From contig NW_008246077.1 in assembly GCF_000281045.1 (NCBI RefSeq), positions 981,939 through 1,020,267 on the forward strand: a DNA stretch of 38,329 bases, in the 5' to 3' direction. The DNA comes from Saprolegnia diclina VS20. Lineage: Eukaryota > Oomycota > Saprolegniomycetes > Saprolegniales > Saprolegniaceae. Position numbers and translations under genes: made by a program. Shown piece after piece: positions 20,387 to 30,914 of this stretch. The notes under the pieces were generated by a model. It did not search any database, had not been told where the DNA came from, and worked only from the letters and a program-made list of their open reading frames with translations. Each line of letters starts with the position of its first letter. Position 1 is the stretch's first letter.

Positions 20387-22942
20387 ATGCCGGCCGAGGC
20401 AATCGTCGCGTGTCGGACATGCCGCGCCGCGTGTCCGCCGACCTTCAAGTTCTGCGACCAGTGCGGCGCCAGGCTTGTGGTGCGAAAAGCCAAGTCCAAA
20501 ACGTCTAAGAAGAAGCGCGCCACGCCGACCGCACCCGAGGTACCAACGGCCGAGACTGGCTGGTTCTGGGGCGCGACAGCGACACTGCCGCGCCTCGTGC
20601 ACGCCAAGCCCGCACCAGAGCCACCGACGAACCAAGAAACGTGCGTCAAAGTGAGGGCACTAGCAGCCAAAGTGACGGCAACACCAACCAAGACAAGGCC
20701 CCCAGAAGGCCCGTCGACGGCGCCACCGCTCTTGTGGGGCACCTGCTTTGCCAAAGCCCAGGCCGAATACCGCGCGACCGAAGCGCTTCTTGTTGCAGAG
20801 ATTGCGGCGGACACCAAGATCATTGCGCACATGGCGGCCCAAGCCCAAGCCCATGCGTTCAAGAACGACGAGACCTTCCGGTTTGCGTGCCGGACCAAGC
20901 GCGAGCTCGAACGCAAGGTGCACGAGCACAGTGCCAGCCTCGCGCGCGTCCGACGGGACCTCGCAGCACTCGCCGCCAACGAAGACAACTTGTCTGTCGT
21001 GCAAAAGACCATTGGTGCGCAGCGAGCAGCCGAGACGCAGCTCTGGGCGTCGCGCGACGCCGACGCGCGGCGGGTTCAGCGCTGGTGGCGACACGCCCAC
21101 GCCCGCCGCGTCCAGCAGCACCGCACTTCGATTCGCATCTACCGCGGGTACCTCCACTACCGCTACACGGCGCGCGTCCATCAAATCTTTGGCTGTACGC
21201 TCTACTTTCGTCTCGACCGCGCCGACAAGGCGCGCAAAGCCCGGCTCGAAGTGGTGGCGTTCGCCACGCAGTTTCAATCGCCATTTGACTTTCACTTTCA
21301 GTTTGAGAATCCCCACGCGGTCGTCGCGGCTGCGCGCCGGCTCCAGCGCTACGTCCGGCACCGGCGGACACGCCACGGCTTTTGGCAGCTTCTGCTGCAG
21401 CGCGCGCGCCTGCTCGTGCTCGCCGCCCGGACGCAAGCCGAGGCCGCGGCGCGCCATGACGCGGTCGTTCGCATCCAAGCGGCCATGCGCCGCAAGCAGG
21501 CGCGGCGCCACGTCGTGCGGCGCATTGCACTGCGGTACGAAAAGTGCATGGACGCCACCACCTTGCAGCCGTTCTACGTGGACCGCGTCGCGGGCGTGAG
21601 CTCGTGGACCAAGCCCCGAGTGCTCTACGAGCGGGACCTCGAGGTCGTTGCCAATGGCACGACCATGGCCCGCGAGCACATTGACGCGTGGCTGCGCCTC
21701 GAGACGCCGCGCCGGCAGCGGATCGCCGCTGAGAAGATCCAGGCACGCGTCCGCGCCTTTCTCGCACGGCGTCGGCTGCAAGCGCTCGTTGCCTCCATGT
21801 ACGAAAAGCACGTCGACCCGAGTAGTGGCGCGAGCTTCTATTACAACACGGCAACGGGCGCGACCTCCTGGACGCGGCCCAAGCTCTTGGCCATCGAGAT
21901 CCTCGATGGGCCATTGGCAGTCGCCGCACCCACCGACGTGGTACGCGACACGCCCGCACCAGAGTTCGCCGGCAAAAGCCCAAAAAAATCCCAAGCGCTG
22001 TATGCTGTGGCCACGCCCCGTCGCCGCGAGCTGGCAGCGCAGACGCTTCAGTGCTTTGTCCGCGTGTGCGCCGCCAAGGCGCAACGCATGGCACGTACGG
22101 CTGCCATCTACATCAAGTGCGTCGACGACGAGACCCAGCGGTGCTTTTACTTTAATCGGGCCACGGGCGTCAGTCAGTGGACCAAGCCATTGGGGCTTGG
22201 CGCCACTGACTTGCCGACAACACGTCGGGGTGCAAGTCCTCGACCGACGACAACGAAAGCAAGGTACGAGGGACTCGACACGCCCCGTCGAAGGGTTGTT
22301 GCCGCCACGACCATCCAAGCGCGGTACCGCACCAAGCGCGCCCGTGATGGCCTTCGGCAGCTGCTTGCGAAAGCGATTCGCAAGTGCTACGACACCGACT
22401 CGCGCCAGTACTTTTACTACAACGAAAAGTCGGGGCTGAGCTCGTGGTCGAAACCTCGGCTACTGGTCAACGACGTCAAGGCAGCTTTGGCCCGTCTCCC
22501 GACACCGCGCCGGCGCGACGCAGCAGCGACCAAGCTCCAGAGCATGTACCGCACGCGCGTGGCGCGGACCCGCCTCCGCACCATGATTGCCGCTACATAC
22601 CAGCGGCACCTCGACGCCGACTCGCAAACTTACTATTACTACAACACGATGACGGGCCAGAGTCAATGGACAAAGCCGAGAGGCCTCGGCGCCTCCGAAC
22701 TGGGCCCGATCGGCAGCGGCCACATGGACGCTCTGCGTACACTGCCCACGCCCCGGCGCCACGACGTAGCCGCCATGCGTATCCAGGGGATGTACCGCTG
22801 CCACGTGGCTCGAGCAGCCGCGGCCGCCGCCGCCCACGACGTGTACGAGGCGTGCGTCGACGCCGACTCGGGCGCGCCCTACTACTTCAACCGCCGCAGT
22901 GGCGTGAGCTCGTGGACTCGGCCACGCTGGCTCGTACTATGA
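20387..22942 (+). CDS. IQ-WW repeat protein with N-terminal zinc ribbon
   Basis: Single-exon protein of 851 residues, ATG at 20387. An N-terminal zinc ribbon (CRTCRAACPPTFKFCDQC) is followed by a basic stretch (KAKSKTSKKKR), a coiled region and two isolated IQ-like motifs. From about residue 360 to the end, six modules alternate an IQ motif (for example AVVRIQAAMRRKQARR, AATTIQARYRTKRAR) with a WW-like domain (for example YYNTATGATSWTRP, YYNEKSGLSSWSKP). IQ motifs bind calmodulin or myosin-type light chains, and WW domains bind Pro-rich or phospho-Ser/Thr-Pro peptides. In these WW domains the first canonical Trp is replaced, mostly by Tyr, while the second Trp and the Pro are kept. Five of the six modules open with TPRR. 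The function is probably a calcium-responsive scaffold, which is inference. Confidence 0.88.
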   Translation: MPAEAIVACRTCRAACPPTFKFCDQCGARLVVRKAKSKTSKKKRATPTAPEVPTAETGWFWGATATLPRLVHAKPAPEPPTNQETCVKVRALAAKVTATPTKTRPPEGPSTAPPLLWGTCFAKAQAEYRATEALLVAEIAADTKIIAHMAAQAQAHAFKNDETFRFACRTKRELERKVHEHSASLARVRRDLAALAANEDNLSVVQKTIGAQRAAETQLWASRDADARRVQRWWRHAHARRVQQHRTSIRIYRGYLHYRYTARVHQIFGCTLYFRLDRADKARKARLEVVAFATQFQSPFDFHFQFENPHAVVAAARRLQRYVRHRRTRHGFWQLLLQRARLLVLAARTQAEAAARHDAVVRIQAAMRRKQARRHVVRRIALRYEKCMDATTLQPFYVDRVAGVSSWTKPRVLYERDLEVVANGTTMAREHIDAWLRLETPRRQRIAAEKIQARVRAFLARRRLQALVASMYEKHVDPSSGASFYYNTATGATSWTRPKLLAIEILDGPLAVAAPTDVVRDTPAPEFAGKSPKKSQALYAVATPRRRELAAQTLQCFVRVCAAKAQRMARTAAIYIKCVDDETQRCFYFNRATGVSQWTKPLGLGATDLPTTRRGASPRPTTTKARYEGLDTPRRRVVAATTIQARYRTKRARDGLRQLLAKAIRKCYDTDSRQYFYYNEKSGLSSWSKPRLLVNDVKAALARLPTPRRRDAAATKLQSMYRTRVARTRLRTMIAATYQRHLDADSQTYYYYNTMTGQSQWTKPRGLGASELGPIGSGHMDALRTLPTPRRHDVAAMRIQGMYRCHVARAAAAAAAHDVYEACVDADSGAPYYFNRRSGVSSWTRPRWLVL

Positions 22943-22951
22943 GATATGTGA

Positions 22952-22957
22952 AATAAA
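22952..22957 (+). terminator. Possible poly(A) signal AATAAA
   Basis: AATAAA lies ten bases past the stop of the IQ-WW gene, in the 82-bp gap before the convergent peptidase gene. It is a match by consensus only. Confidence 0.3.
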
Positions 22958-23024
22958 GACTCGAGTCGCGTTGAGGTGACATGTACAACAAACGTCGCTT
23001 TCGATTGAGTCTAGAGTTCTCTAT

Positions 23025-24451
23025 TTAACGCGACAACCAGTACGAGCGGCGGCGGATGAAGTTGTAGTCGGGCAACTCGTGGATGGGACCGACGGCGGCA
23101 AGGGCGTGCTCCTTGTCGTTGACGACCTGGTCGGCCGTGGCGCGGACGGCGGCGGCGTCGACAGCGTCGATGCGCGCAAAGATCTCGGCGGGCGTCAAGC
23201 GGCGGCCGTAGACCAAGAACTGGCGACCAATGTCCTCGCAGACCGGCGACGAGCCATCGAGCTGCATCAAGATCGACGCCTTGAGCTGCGTCTTGGCGCG
23301 CTCGACCTCTTCGTCCGACGTCTTGTGCACGAGGCGGACCATGGCTTCCATGATGTACCACGTCAAGTCGTTGAGCTTGTACTTGTCGCCGACAGCGTAC
23401 ACACCAAAGAGACCCGTGTCCTGGTAGCACGTGTTGAACGACATGAACGAGTGCGCGAGCTCCTGCTCGGCCACAACCTGGCCCAGCTTCGACGACATGT
23501 TCATGCCGGCGCTCGAGGTGCGGTCCCAGCTGCCAAGCAACGTCTGCATGACGAGGAGCGGGAACGAGTGTTCCGAGGTCCAGCCGTAGCCCTCGAAACC
23601 GATGGCGACGTGGGCCAACGGCATGTCATCGTCCTACATATCATGATGAGACTTTCCATCGCGATCGAAAAAGAATGTCGTACGCGAATGCGGATGTCCG
23701 AGCCGACAAAGCGGGGCGTCTCCAACGTCGGGGCGACGCGGGGCTCCGTCGGGAGGTTGCCAAAGCAGTTCTGGGCGAGGTCGACGAGCTGCGAGTGGTC
23801 GACGGCGCCGGCACCGGCGACGACCATGCGGGGCGCCGTGTAGTGCGTGGCAATGTAATCCTGCAAGTCGCCCTTGCTCAAGCTGCGGACGTTCTCTTCC
23901 GAGCCGAGGATCGTGCGGCCGAGGCCGTTGCCCATAAAGGCCGTCTCGTGGAGGCGGTCAAAGATGACTTCTTCCTGCTGCTTGTTGACTTCTTCCATCT
24001 CGCGCAAGATGACGTCGCGCTCGCGCTCAATGGCGGCTTCGTCGAGCTTCGAGTTCTGCAGAATGTCGCTCAAGATGTCGAGCGCCTGCGGCACGTCCTT
24101 CTTGAACACCTTGGCGTAGTACACCGTCTGCTCGCGGCTCGTGTACGCGTTGAGGTGGCCGCCCATGTTTTCGATTTCCATCTCGAGCTGCTGCTGCGTG
24201 CGCTTGGCCGTGCCCTTGAAGGCCATGTGCTCCAAGAAGTGGGCCGCACCGTTGTTGGCCTCCGTCTCGTAGCGCGAGCCGGCGCCGATCCAGACGCCGA
24301 CCGTGGCCGTCTCGCCGTGGCCGCCCTCGGAGGCGACGCGGAGGCCGTTGGCGAGCGTCGTCACCTCGGTCGCCGGGGCGTTGAGCACGTAGGCCGGGAA
24401 CGACTTGGACGAGAAGCCGCGCGAAAGGCGTTGAACGCTCTTGGACAGCAT
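23025..24451 (-). CDS. PMPCB: Mitochondrial processing peptidase, beta subunit
   Basis: Zinc metallopeptidase (M16 family) that, with the alpha subunit, removes presequences from proteins imported into the mitochondrial matrix. Two exons (24451-23684 and 23633-23025) join across a 50-nt intron (23634-23683) in phase 0, giving 458 residues, the usual length. The ATG at 24451 begins a typical presequence ([18 protein letters not shown]). An in-frame GTG lies upstream, but ATG fits better. The inverted zinc site HFLEH is at residues 71-75, with the third ligand Glu about 76 residues later in ILREMEEV. This identifies the catalytic beta subunit rather than alpha, which has a Gly-rich loop instead. 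In some lineages this protein also serves as a core subunit of respiratory complex III. Confidence 0.96.
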
Positions 24452-25124
24452 CTTTCGGATGGTTGACTCTGACTGCACCTCAAAGAAAAGTGCGGGGCCC
24501 CGAATATGACTTCATCAGTGGTGGGGAAAGTGCCGGCCTCCCATTGGCTAAAACTCTTCCAAAGCACCCAATCACAGCACACTGTCGACCAACACAAAAA
24601 ACTGACAGCTTCCTCTTTGCATCAACCGAACCGGGACCGCGGTTTGAACCGCCTGTCCGAAGCGCGCCGTCGTCCCCATATGCTTAATATAGCGTCGGAG
24701 AAGTGGCCTTTCGCCCCGTAGCGACCTCTGGCCGCGCGAGAGGTCGTTCCGTGTTTTAAAATCGCATCGGAGCTTTCTCTCGATCCAAGAGCGCGTCCAG
24801 GTGCTTGCCACGCGGCCATGGCTGAATGATGCCAACGCCAGCGCCATATAGATTGCAGTTGGCAGCTATCGGACGAGCAAACGGAATAAGAATCAGCGAC
24901 TAAGACATCAGGTGGCCCTGGGATGCCCGTTGGCGAAGCGCAGAAGTTGACGCGGGCCGTCCCAAGGCGGCCCACAAAGCGTGGGCCTTCGGCGTGCATC
25001 GGCACGCGACACGGTCCGGTCTTCTCCGGTCTTGCTCACAGCCGCATCAGACCGGTGTTTATCCGGATCCGGATGCGCGCCAGCGAACCCAGGTGAAAGA
25101 TCGCTTCTGGGAAAGGCCGCGATC
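24452..25124. promoter_or_regulatory. Divergent promoter region, MPP-beta / R-SNARE
   Basis: 673 bases lie between two divergent starts. CCAAT-type motifs appear on opposite strands (ATTGG at 24543-24547 and CCAAT near 24568), close to the peptidase start. No gene is recognisable. Confidence 0.4.
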
Positions 25125-25964
25125 ATGCCGGTGATCTATGCGCTCGTGGCGCGCGCCCAGAACGTCTTGGCCGAGTGCACCGAAGGGACGGGCAACTTTA
25201 TCACGTACTCGCGGGCGATCCTGCGGGACGTCGACGACCACAAGTACCCGCCCGAGACGCGCAACTCGGTGGCCGTCGACGGCCACGTCTTTTACTACTA
25301 CCTCAGCGACAGCCTCATTTACGTCTGCATGTGCGACGAGCGCTTCCAGAGCAGCGTCGCGTACGCGCTCTTGACGGAGATCAAGCACGAGTTCTTATCC
25401 AACTATGGCAACAAGGGCAAGACCGCCAATGCGTATGCGATGAAGGGCTTTGAGACGCACCTCAAGGGCCTCATGACCAAGTACGACAACGTCAAGATCG
25501 ATACCAAGCTCACGCAGGTACACAGCTCAATCCCTGCAATCCCATACGCGGGAAGAGGACGATGGCATTGACGTTAGGTGCGCGATCAAGTCAAGCACGT
25601 CAAGAACCAAATGCTCGATAACTTGCACCAGGTACAATGCACTAACTAAATCGAGGAGGCAGGGCACGAGCGGCAATAGATCATGGCGCGCGGCGATAAG
25701 CTCGAGGTTCTCGTGAGCAAGACGGAGAAGCTCCAGCAAGACACGCTGGCGTACGAGGGCGAGATCAAAGCGCTGCATCGACTCTTTTGGCTCAAGAATC
25801 TCAAGGCGACGCTCACGCTTGTCTTCCTCGTCGCGATCCTCATGTGGCTCGTGTCGTCGTGGATATGCGGCTTTGACTTTTCCAAGTGCAGCAGCGCCAA
25901 CATCCAAAAGCAGGTCGACGCGCAGGGCGCCAAGATCAACCTGCCCTTCACCAGCGCACCCTAG
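25125..25964 (+). CDS. VAMP7: VAMP7-like longin R-SNARE
   Basis: Vesicle R-SNARE that pairs with three Q-helices in endosomal, vacuolar or secretory fusion. Three exons, with introns 25518-25577 and 25632-25679 (the second with a CTAAC branch-like site), give 243 residues from the ATG at 25125. Residues 1-120 are a longin domain (start MPVIYALVARAQNVLAE). The SNARE helix runs about 132-186, with the zero-layer Arg at 153 in MARGDKLE and the hallmark VSKTEKLQ after it. A membrane helix at about 191-213 (KATLTLVFLVAILMWLVSSW) is followed by about 30 lumenal residues, a rather long tail for an R-SNARE. The symbol marks the family; orthology to one VAMP7 or VAMP72 paralogue is not settled. Confidence 0.93.
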
Positions 25965-26085
25965 TCATCGTAACTTGAACGTTAGATATCTCGTGGACGG
26001 AATCGAATGTATTATCAAGGAGCTCATCAAATGTAAAGTGCTGCGCTAGAAGCCGCGGCGCTATGCAGCACTGCACACGGTGTGC

Positions 26086-26937
26086 TTACATGTCGCCCGA
26101 CTCCGCTGCCTGGAGGTCCGCTTCCTTGAGCAGCTGCTCCGTTTCCGCGGCCGACAAGAGGCGGTGGACGAGCTTGCCGTTGGCCGACCGCGTCAGCGTC
26201 GAGAACTCGAGCTTCTCAGCCGTCGGCGTCGTCGTGTCCATGGTCTTGCCCATGACCTTGACCGAGAACTTGAGCGCCTCTTCGATCGTCATGTCTTCCT
26301 TGTAGTCGTTCTTCAACATGCTCTTGGCGGCGCGGTTGTTGGCACCAATCGCCGTCGCCTTCCAGCCGCCATAGTTGCCGCTCGGGTCACTGTGATACAA
26401 TTGGAAGCCAAAGTGGCGGTCCCAGCCAGCATAGAGGAAGGACACGCCAAAGGGGCGCTGGCCACCAAACTGCGTGTACGCCTGCTTGTAGTTGCAAATG
26501 GTCTGAACCAACTGCTCGCACGGCTGCTTCTCCTGGTACGAAAGCTCGTAGCGCTGGGCCGACACACGGGCGTAGTTGACGAGGATGTTGGCATCCGAGG
26601 TCAAGCCTAGACAGGTTCGATGAGCTTACCATCGGATTTGGGCGCGCAAAACGCACCCGCCACAGCGCAGATGATGTGGTCGTCGAGCTTCATCGTCTTC
26701 TCACTGCTCTTGACGGGCGCCAGCAAGGCCGAGACGGTCTTCTTCTCCGCTACATGGAGCCATGAGGTCCGCGATCCGCATGGCCATAACGGACGTACCC
26801 GCGATCACGATGCCATCCTTGGCGAGGATACCGACCGCAGAGCCCGCGTTGTTGATCGCCTCCATGGCGTACTCGACCTGGAAGAGACGGCCTTCGGGCG
26901 AGAAGGTCGTCGTGCGGCCATCGTATCTCCGGGACAT
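26086..26937 (-). CDS. PSMA4: 20S proteasome alpha subunit, PSMA4 (alpha-3) type
   Basis: Structural alpha-ring subunit of the 20S proteasome, cytosol and nucleus. Three exons (26937-26799, 26749-26657 and 26606-26086) with introns 26750-26798 and 26607-26656, both phase 1, give 250 residues. The N-terminus [19 protein letters not shown] is the conserved alpha-subunit signature that helps gate the pore. [33 protein letters not shown] and [16 protein letters not shown] are typical of this paralogue. It ends convergently with the R-SNARE gene, 121 bp away. No catalytic Thr is expected in an alpha subunit and none is present. Confidence 0.96.
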
Positions 26938-27648
26938 CTTCTCGCTGCGCTTTCGTGAGGCTAATAACTCTGAGGCTCCCAGACGCAGCCAGATATGCCC
27001 TTAAATAAGGGCGTTGCCGAAAAGGGGGTGGCCTCAAAAAAGGCACCAGCGAAATAACCTTGATTTAAGTATACTGCTTCCATCGAATCGATCTTTCATA
27101 CATATAGAATTTCAGGGGTCCAAAATGAGTAAATGGCTGGAAGATCCATATGCATTCTACGCCGATATAGGTTTTGAGAGGTATTATCGGTTGCTACCTC
27201 TCAGTCGCCTCAGAGCTTGCCACGAGGTCATGCCGGGTCCGCCATCCATGAACTGCAACATTGTCGTTCGATCGTTCACAATAAAATAATAGATGGTCGC
27301 AACCAAGATGAATGGTCGTGACACAGTGGCAGACGAGGCAATGAACATGCTTGTGCTGACCAAGCGCCTGGGTAGCGTGAGTGTGGACCTCCGCATCATG
27401 CAGCTCTTTCCGTGTCTTTATGGGTGGCACTACCGTGCCGATCCCCTTCCATGGGTGTCCTCGACAGACAGGTTCACGCACACATTTGGCACCAAGGCAT
27501 TCATCGCTTCTCAATGGCCCGGCGACATGGGCACAAGCAAAACCAACGCGAAAACCTCTGCAAAGCAACACGCTAGTCCCTCGCCACGACGAGATATGCA
27601 GTACTCATTCGGTGCTTCCGGGTAAGCCTTATGCGGATATTTCTGAGA
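26938..27648. other. Intergenic with unassigned, possibly decayed coding sequence
   Basis: The first part is the upstream region of the proteasome gene and includes an exact 16-bp palindrome at 26997-27012 (GCCCTTAAATAAGGGC). From about 27184 to 27625 there are overlapping open frames: plus 27293-27625 with an ATG, and minus 27194-27571 and 27184-27399 without convincing starts. None has a domain I recognise, and codon use is less G/C-biased at third positions than in the neighbours. I call this unassigned, perhaps an eroded element. Confidence 0.35.
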
Positions 27649-28791
27649 TTACGCCTTCTTCGCCTTGGACGCGGCGAGGTTCAGCTTGCCAAGGAAGCGG
27701 GTGTTGGTCTTATGGAGCGTGTCGAGCACACCGAGGACCCTAGTAGATACATGAGCGCCAGCCAGGCTTGATTCGTCCGACCCAAAGCACTCGTTGAAGA
27801 TCTCGTGGTGCCAGTCGTGCTGGAGGGGCGAGTTGAGACCTGGAAAGTCATAGCCGCAGTGCGTGTTGATCGTATTGATCACGGCAAATGTAAACCACGG
27901 CGCAATGGTCGTAATGTGGCTGCCCATGATCGTTGGCCCTAGCGCCAAGGGCCAAGAGTCAGCTGTCGTGGTCATGCAACGAAATAGCTCGTACCCGTCA
28001 TGAGCGGCAAGATGTTGGCCACGACCATCTCGAGAATCGTGCAGTAGATCGAGACGACACCGATCGGCGCCGTAAACTCGTGGTGCAGCTTGTGAAACTT
28101 GGCGTAGAACGGCTTGGTGTGCAAGAGGCGGTGCGAGTAGTAGAACATAATCTCCTCGACCACGAGAAACACCAGCAAGTCACGGACGACCGTCGACCTG
28201 CAACACACACAAATGTAAGCACAAACATACCGCAAGCATGCAACGCGTACAGAGGCGGGATCGGGTCGCTCGGCGAGACTCCGCGCGCCGGCAGCACGTA
28301 GTTGAACCACACGTACGACATGGGCAGCGAGACGAGGAACTGGTTGCGCACAGCAATCTTGAAGCCCTTCCACGTCTGCTCGCCCGTCACGTGCTTGTCC
28401 TAGCGCAAAACGTGAGCGATGTCCGCGCTGTTCGTCCTTCGTACGGGCTGAATCTTGTAGTGCTGCGCCCAAGCTATGCACACATCCCAGATCTTAGTCA
28501 CCCGTGAGCTGGATAGATCGTACCGGGCTGCGTCGCGTCAATGACCATCATGATGGCCGAGAAGAGCCAAAAGGCAACGAACGCTGCGGAGCCCAAGATG
28601 ACGTTGACGACGCCGTCGCCGTACGTGGCAGCCCACACGCGCATGTAGCTCGAGTCTGCAACACAGAAGTGAGCTCCTAAGAGAAAGGCCTTGGTCGCAC
28701 CGTAGGCCGCGCGCGAGAGGAAGAGGAGGCTGCTGAGCCAGAAGATGGACACGGCGTTGTCCTTGGCTTCGGCGAGCGTCATGAGCGCCAT
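27649..28791 (-). CDS. Fatty acid hydroxylase superfamily, sterol C4-methyl oxidase-like
   Basis: ER membrane di-iron oxygenase of 298 residues in six exons. Introns: 28474-28523, 28400-28444, 28198-28250, 27939-27994 and 27740-27781. With these the frame is continuous and the family landmarks appear across the junctions: [41 protein letters not shown] and FNECFGVLGVLD. The three histidine boxes that bind the di-iron centre are HRLLH, HKLHH and HDWHH. Several hydrophobic helices surround them. Closest families are the C-4 sterol methyl oxidases (ERG25/SMO) and the FAXDC2 group. Substrate choice cannot be read from the sequence. The gene is divergent from NSA2. Confidence 0.9.
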
Positions 28792-29603
28792 GGGTGCGAG
28801 ATTTGGATATGAAGGTCACGGAAGCGACGATGCTTCTTCAACCGCTTTGGCTCGTTTACGACTACGTTTCGATAAACAAGTCGCCGGATACGATTGAGTC
28901 TCAATTGAGCACCCGAATTGAGCGAACCGGCCAACGGCCCCATTCCCAAACCCAGCAAAGTTGTGTCAAACAGGTGGCACAAAGCACCGTCCAAAAACTC
29001 AATTGCTTTTGCATTGAATTGGATCCAAGATATGGCGCGCCGCGTGCGACCAACCGTGCATACGTACACAGCGCATAAACAGCCTCGTTCTACGTACACG
29101 CAGTATGGTATAGCACTGCGTACATAGGCGCTATACGAGCACCCTTGGCAGTACGTAAGGAACGAATTAGGGGCGTGAGAGAGCTCACGTTGGGCTGGCG
29201 ACAAGATCCAACCTTTCGCTGAACTGGAAGTTATCGGTTACGGTTATACAGCATTGGCGATATACTCCAACGTCTCCACTGTGACTTCCATAGCCTTCCG
29301 CGAGCGACGTGCTCTACGTGCCGTCATATTCGTTGTTGGTGCCAATGCGGTCGGTGAGCGCTGCGCTGCGCTCTCTGCAGGGACGTCGTCTGTTTCACAC
29401 TATTTGCTACCATACGCTTTTGCCAATCTACATTTTGCAAGTACAGTTGGCATTGGACGCACACTATAGGGGCCAAAGCGTGTCAAAAGTAAATAGTGTA
29501 TGACTCACTTTTATTGGTGCGCGGAGGCTTGGCCATTCATTCGCTACTCTCGGGTGTTCATTTTCGGATTCCGCGTCGGCGCTGAGGAAAGAAGAGGAGC
29601 AAG
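28792..29603. promoter_or_regulatory. Divergent promoter region, hydroxylase / NSA2
   Basis: 812 bases lie between the starts of two divergent genes. The stretch is less G/C-rich than the coding DNA and has no recognisable gene. Near-repeats of the form CGTACACRC occur around 29060-29095. Confidence 0.4.
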
Positions 29604-30386
29604 ATGCCGCAGCATGAGCACATGGAGATGCACAAGAAGCGCCATGGCGTGCGCATGGACATGGTCGAGCGCACGCGCAAGCGCGAGGCCCGCGAGGTGC
29701 ATCGCCGCTCGCAGTTTGCGCAGAAGGTCCACGGTCTTCGCGCCAAGCTCTACAACCAGAAGCGCTTCAAGGAAAAGGCGGCCATGAAGAAGACGATCGC
29801 GATGCACAACGAGCGCACCAACAAGCACGCGAACGACGACAACATCCCGGACGGCGCCGTGCCCGCGTACCTTCTCGATCGCGAAGGTGTCTCGCGCGCC
29901 AAGGTGCTCTCCAACACGGTCAAGCAGAAGCGAAAGGAAAAGGCCGGCAAGTGGGACGTGCCGATCCCCAAGGTCAAGCCGATTGCCGATGACGAGATGT
30001 TCAAGGTGCTGCGCTCGGGCAAGCGCCGCAACAAGGCGTGGAAGCGTATGATCACCAAGGCGACGTTCGTCGGCGAAAACTTTACGCGCAAGCCGCCGAA
30101 ATACGAGCGCTTCATCCGCCCCGCCGCCATGCGCTTCAAGAAGGCCCACGTCACGCACCCGGAGCTCAAGACGACGTTCCAGCTCGACATTCTTGGCGTC
30201 AAGAAGAACCCCAACTCGCCGCTGTACACGCAGCTTGGCGTGATGACCAAGGGTACGATCATCGAAGTAAACGTGAGCGAGCTCGGCCTCGTCACAACGT
30301 CGGGCAAGGTCGTCTGGGGCAAGTACGCCCAAGTCACCAACAACCCGGAGAACGACGGCTGCATTAACGCTGTCTTGTTGGTATAA
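29604..30386 (+). CDS. NSA2: Ribosome biogenesis protein NSA2
   Basis: Nucleolar assembly factor of the large (60S) ribosomal subunit, related in its C-terminal half to ribosomal protein S8e. A single exon of 260 residues matches the usual length exactly. The start [15 protein letters not shown] and the basic segment [19 protein letters not shown] are characteristic, as are [40 protein letters not shown] and the C-terminal [20 protein letters not shown]. The ATG at 29604 is preceded by a purine-rich leader (AAGAAGAGGAGCAAG). The gene ends convergently with the thiolase gene, about 530 bp away. Confidence 0.97.
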   Translation: MPQHEHMEMHKKRHGVRMDMVERTRKREAREVHRRSQFAQKVHGLRAKLYNQKRFKEKAAMKKTIAMHNERTNKHANDDNIPDGAVPAYLLDREGVSRAKVLSNTVKQKRKEKAGKWDVPIPKVKPIADDEMFKVLRSGKRRNKAWKRMITKATFVGENFTRKPPKYERFIRPAAMRFKKAHVTHPELKTTFQLDILGVKKNPNSPLYTQLGVMTKGTIIEVNVSELGLVTTSGKVVWGKYAQVTNNPENDGCINAVLLV

Positions 30387-30914
30387 ATGATGATATTAAT
30401 GATTGAATACAGTATATATAGTCCACAACCTCGATCTTGTCAGTTGTCGTTGACCTGGACGAGGCAATCTGGCACCCTTCGCTACCTCGGGCGTTGGCAG
30501 CTGCTTGATCACTGCACCGTAGACATACGATAAGCTCACTCCACCTCGTCGCGACTCTCGCAAAGCTCTGTGTAGCAAGTTGGCCGCGGGCCAACGGCGT
30601 CCATGATAAGGTTACTACAAGGGTCAATAAGAAATGACCCTTGCCCTTGGTTTCCAACACCTTTGCCAGCGCGGCCATCCTCTGATGTACAGTGTGGTGA
30701 CCGGGAGGCTGGCTTGGGCGTCCGCTTGTCTCTTTACGAAGACGTCGGACGTTTTGCTGGCGACCACGCACCTCCGAGTCGTTCACGCCGGATGGCACCA
30801 GCCTTTGCGTGCTGGTGCAAGGTGGTGAGCATTATTAATGACGTGGCAGCGCCCCGTCGCAGCAGCACGTGGTGAACTCACATTCAATTAGACTCTTCTT
30901 TATTGGATTCACTT
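30387..30914. other. Intergenic, convergent gene ends
   Basis: 528 bases lie between the NSA2 and thiolase stops. I see no gene, tRNA or repeat. A short A/T-rich stretch directly after NSA2 (30387-30425) may carry its 3'-end signal. Confidence 0.4.
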
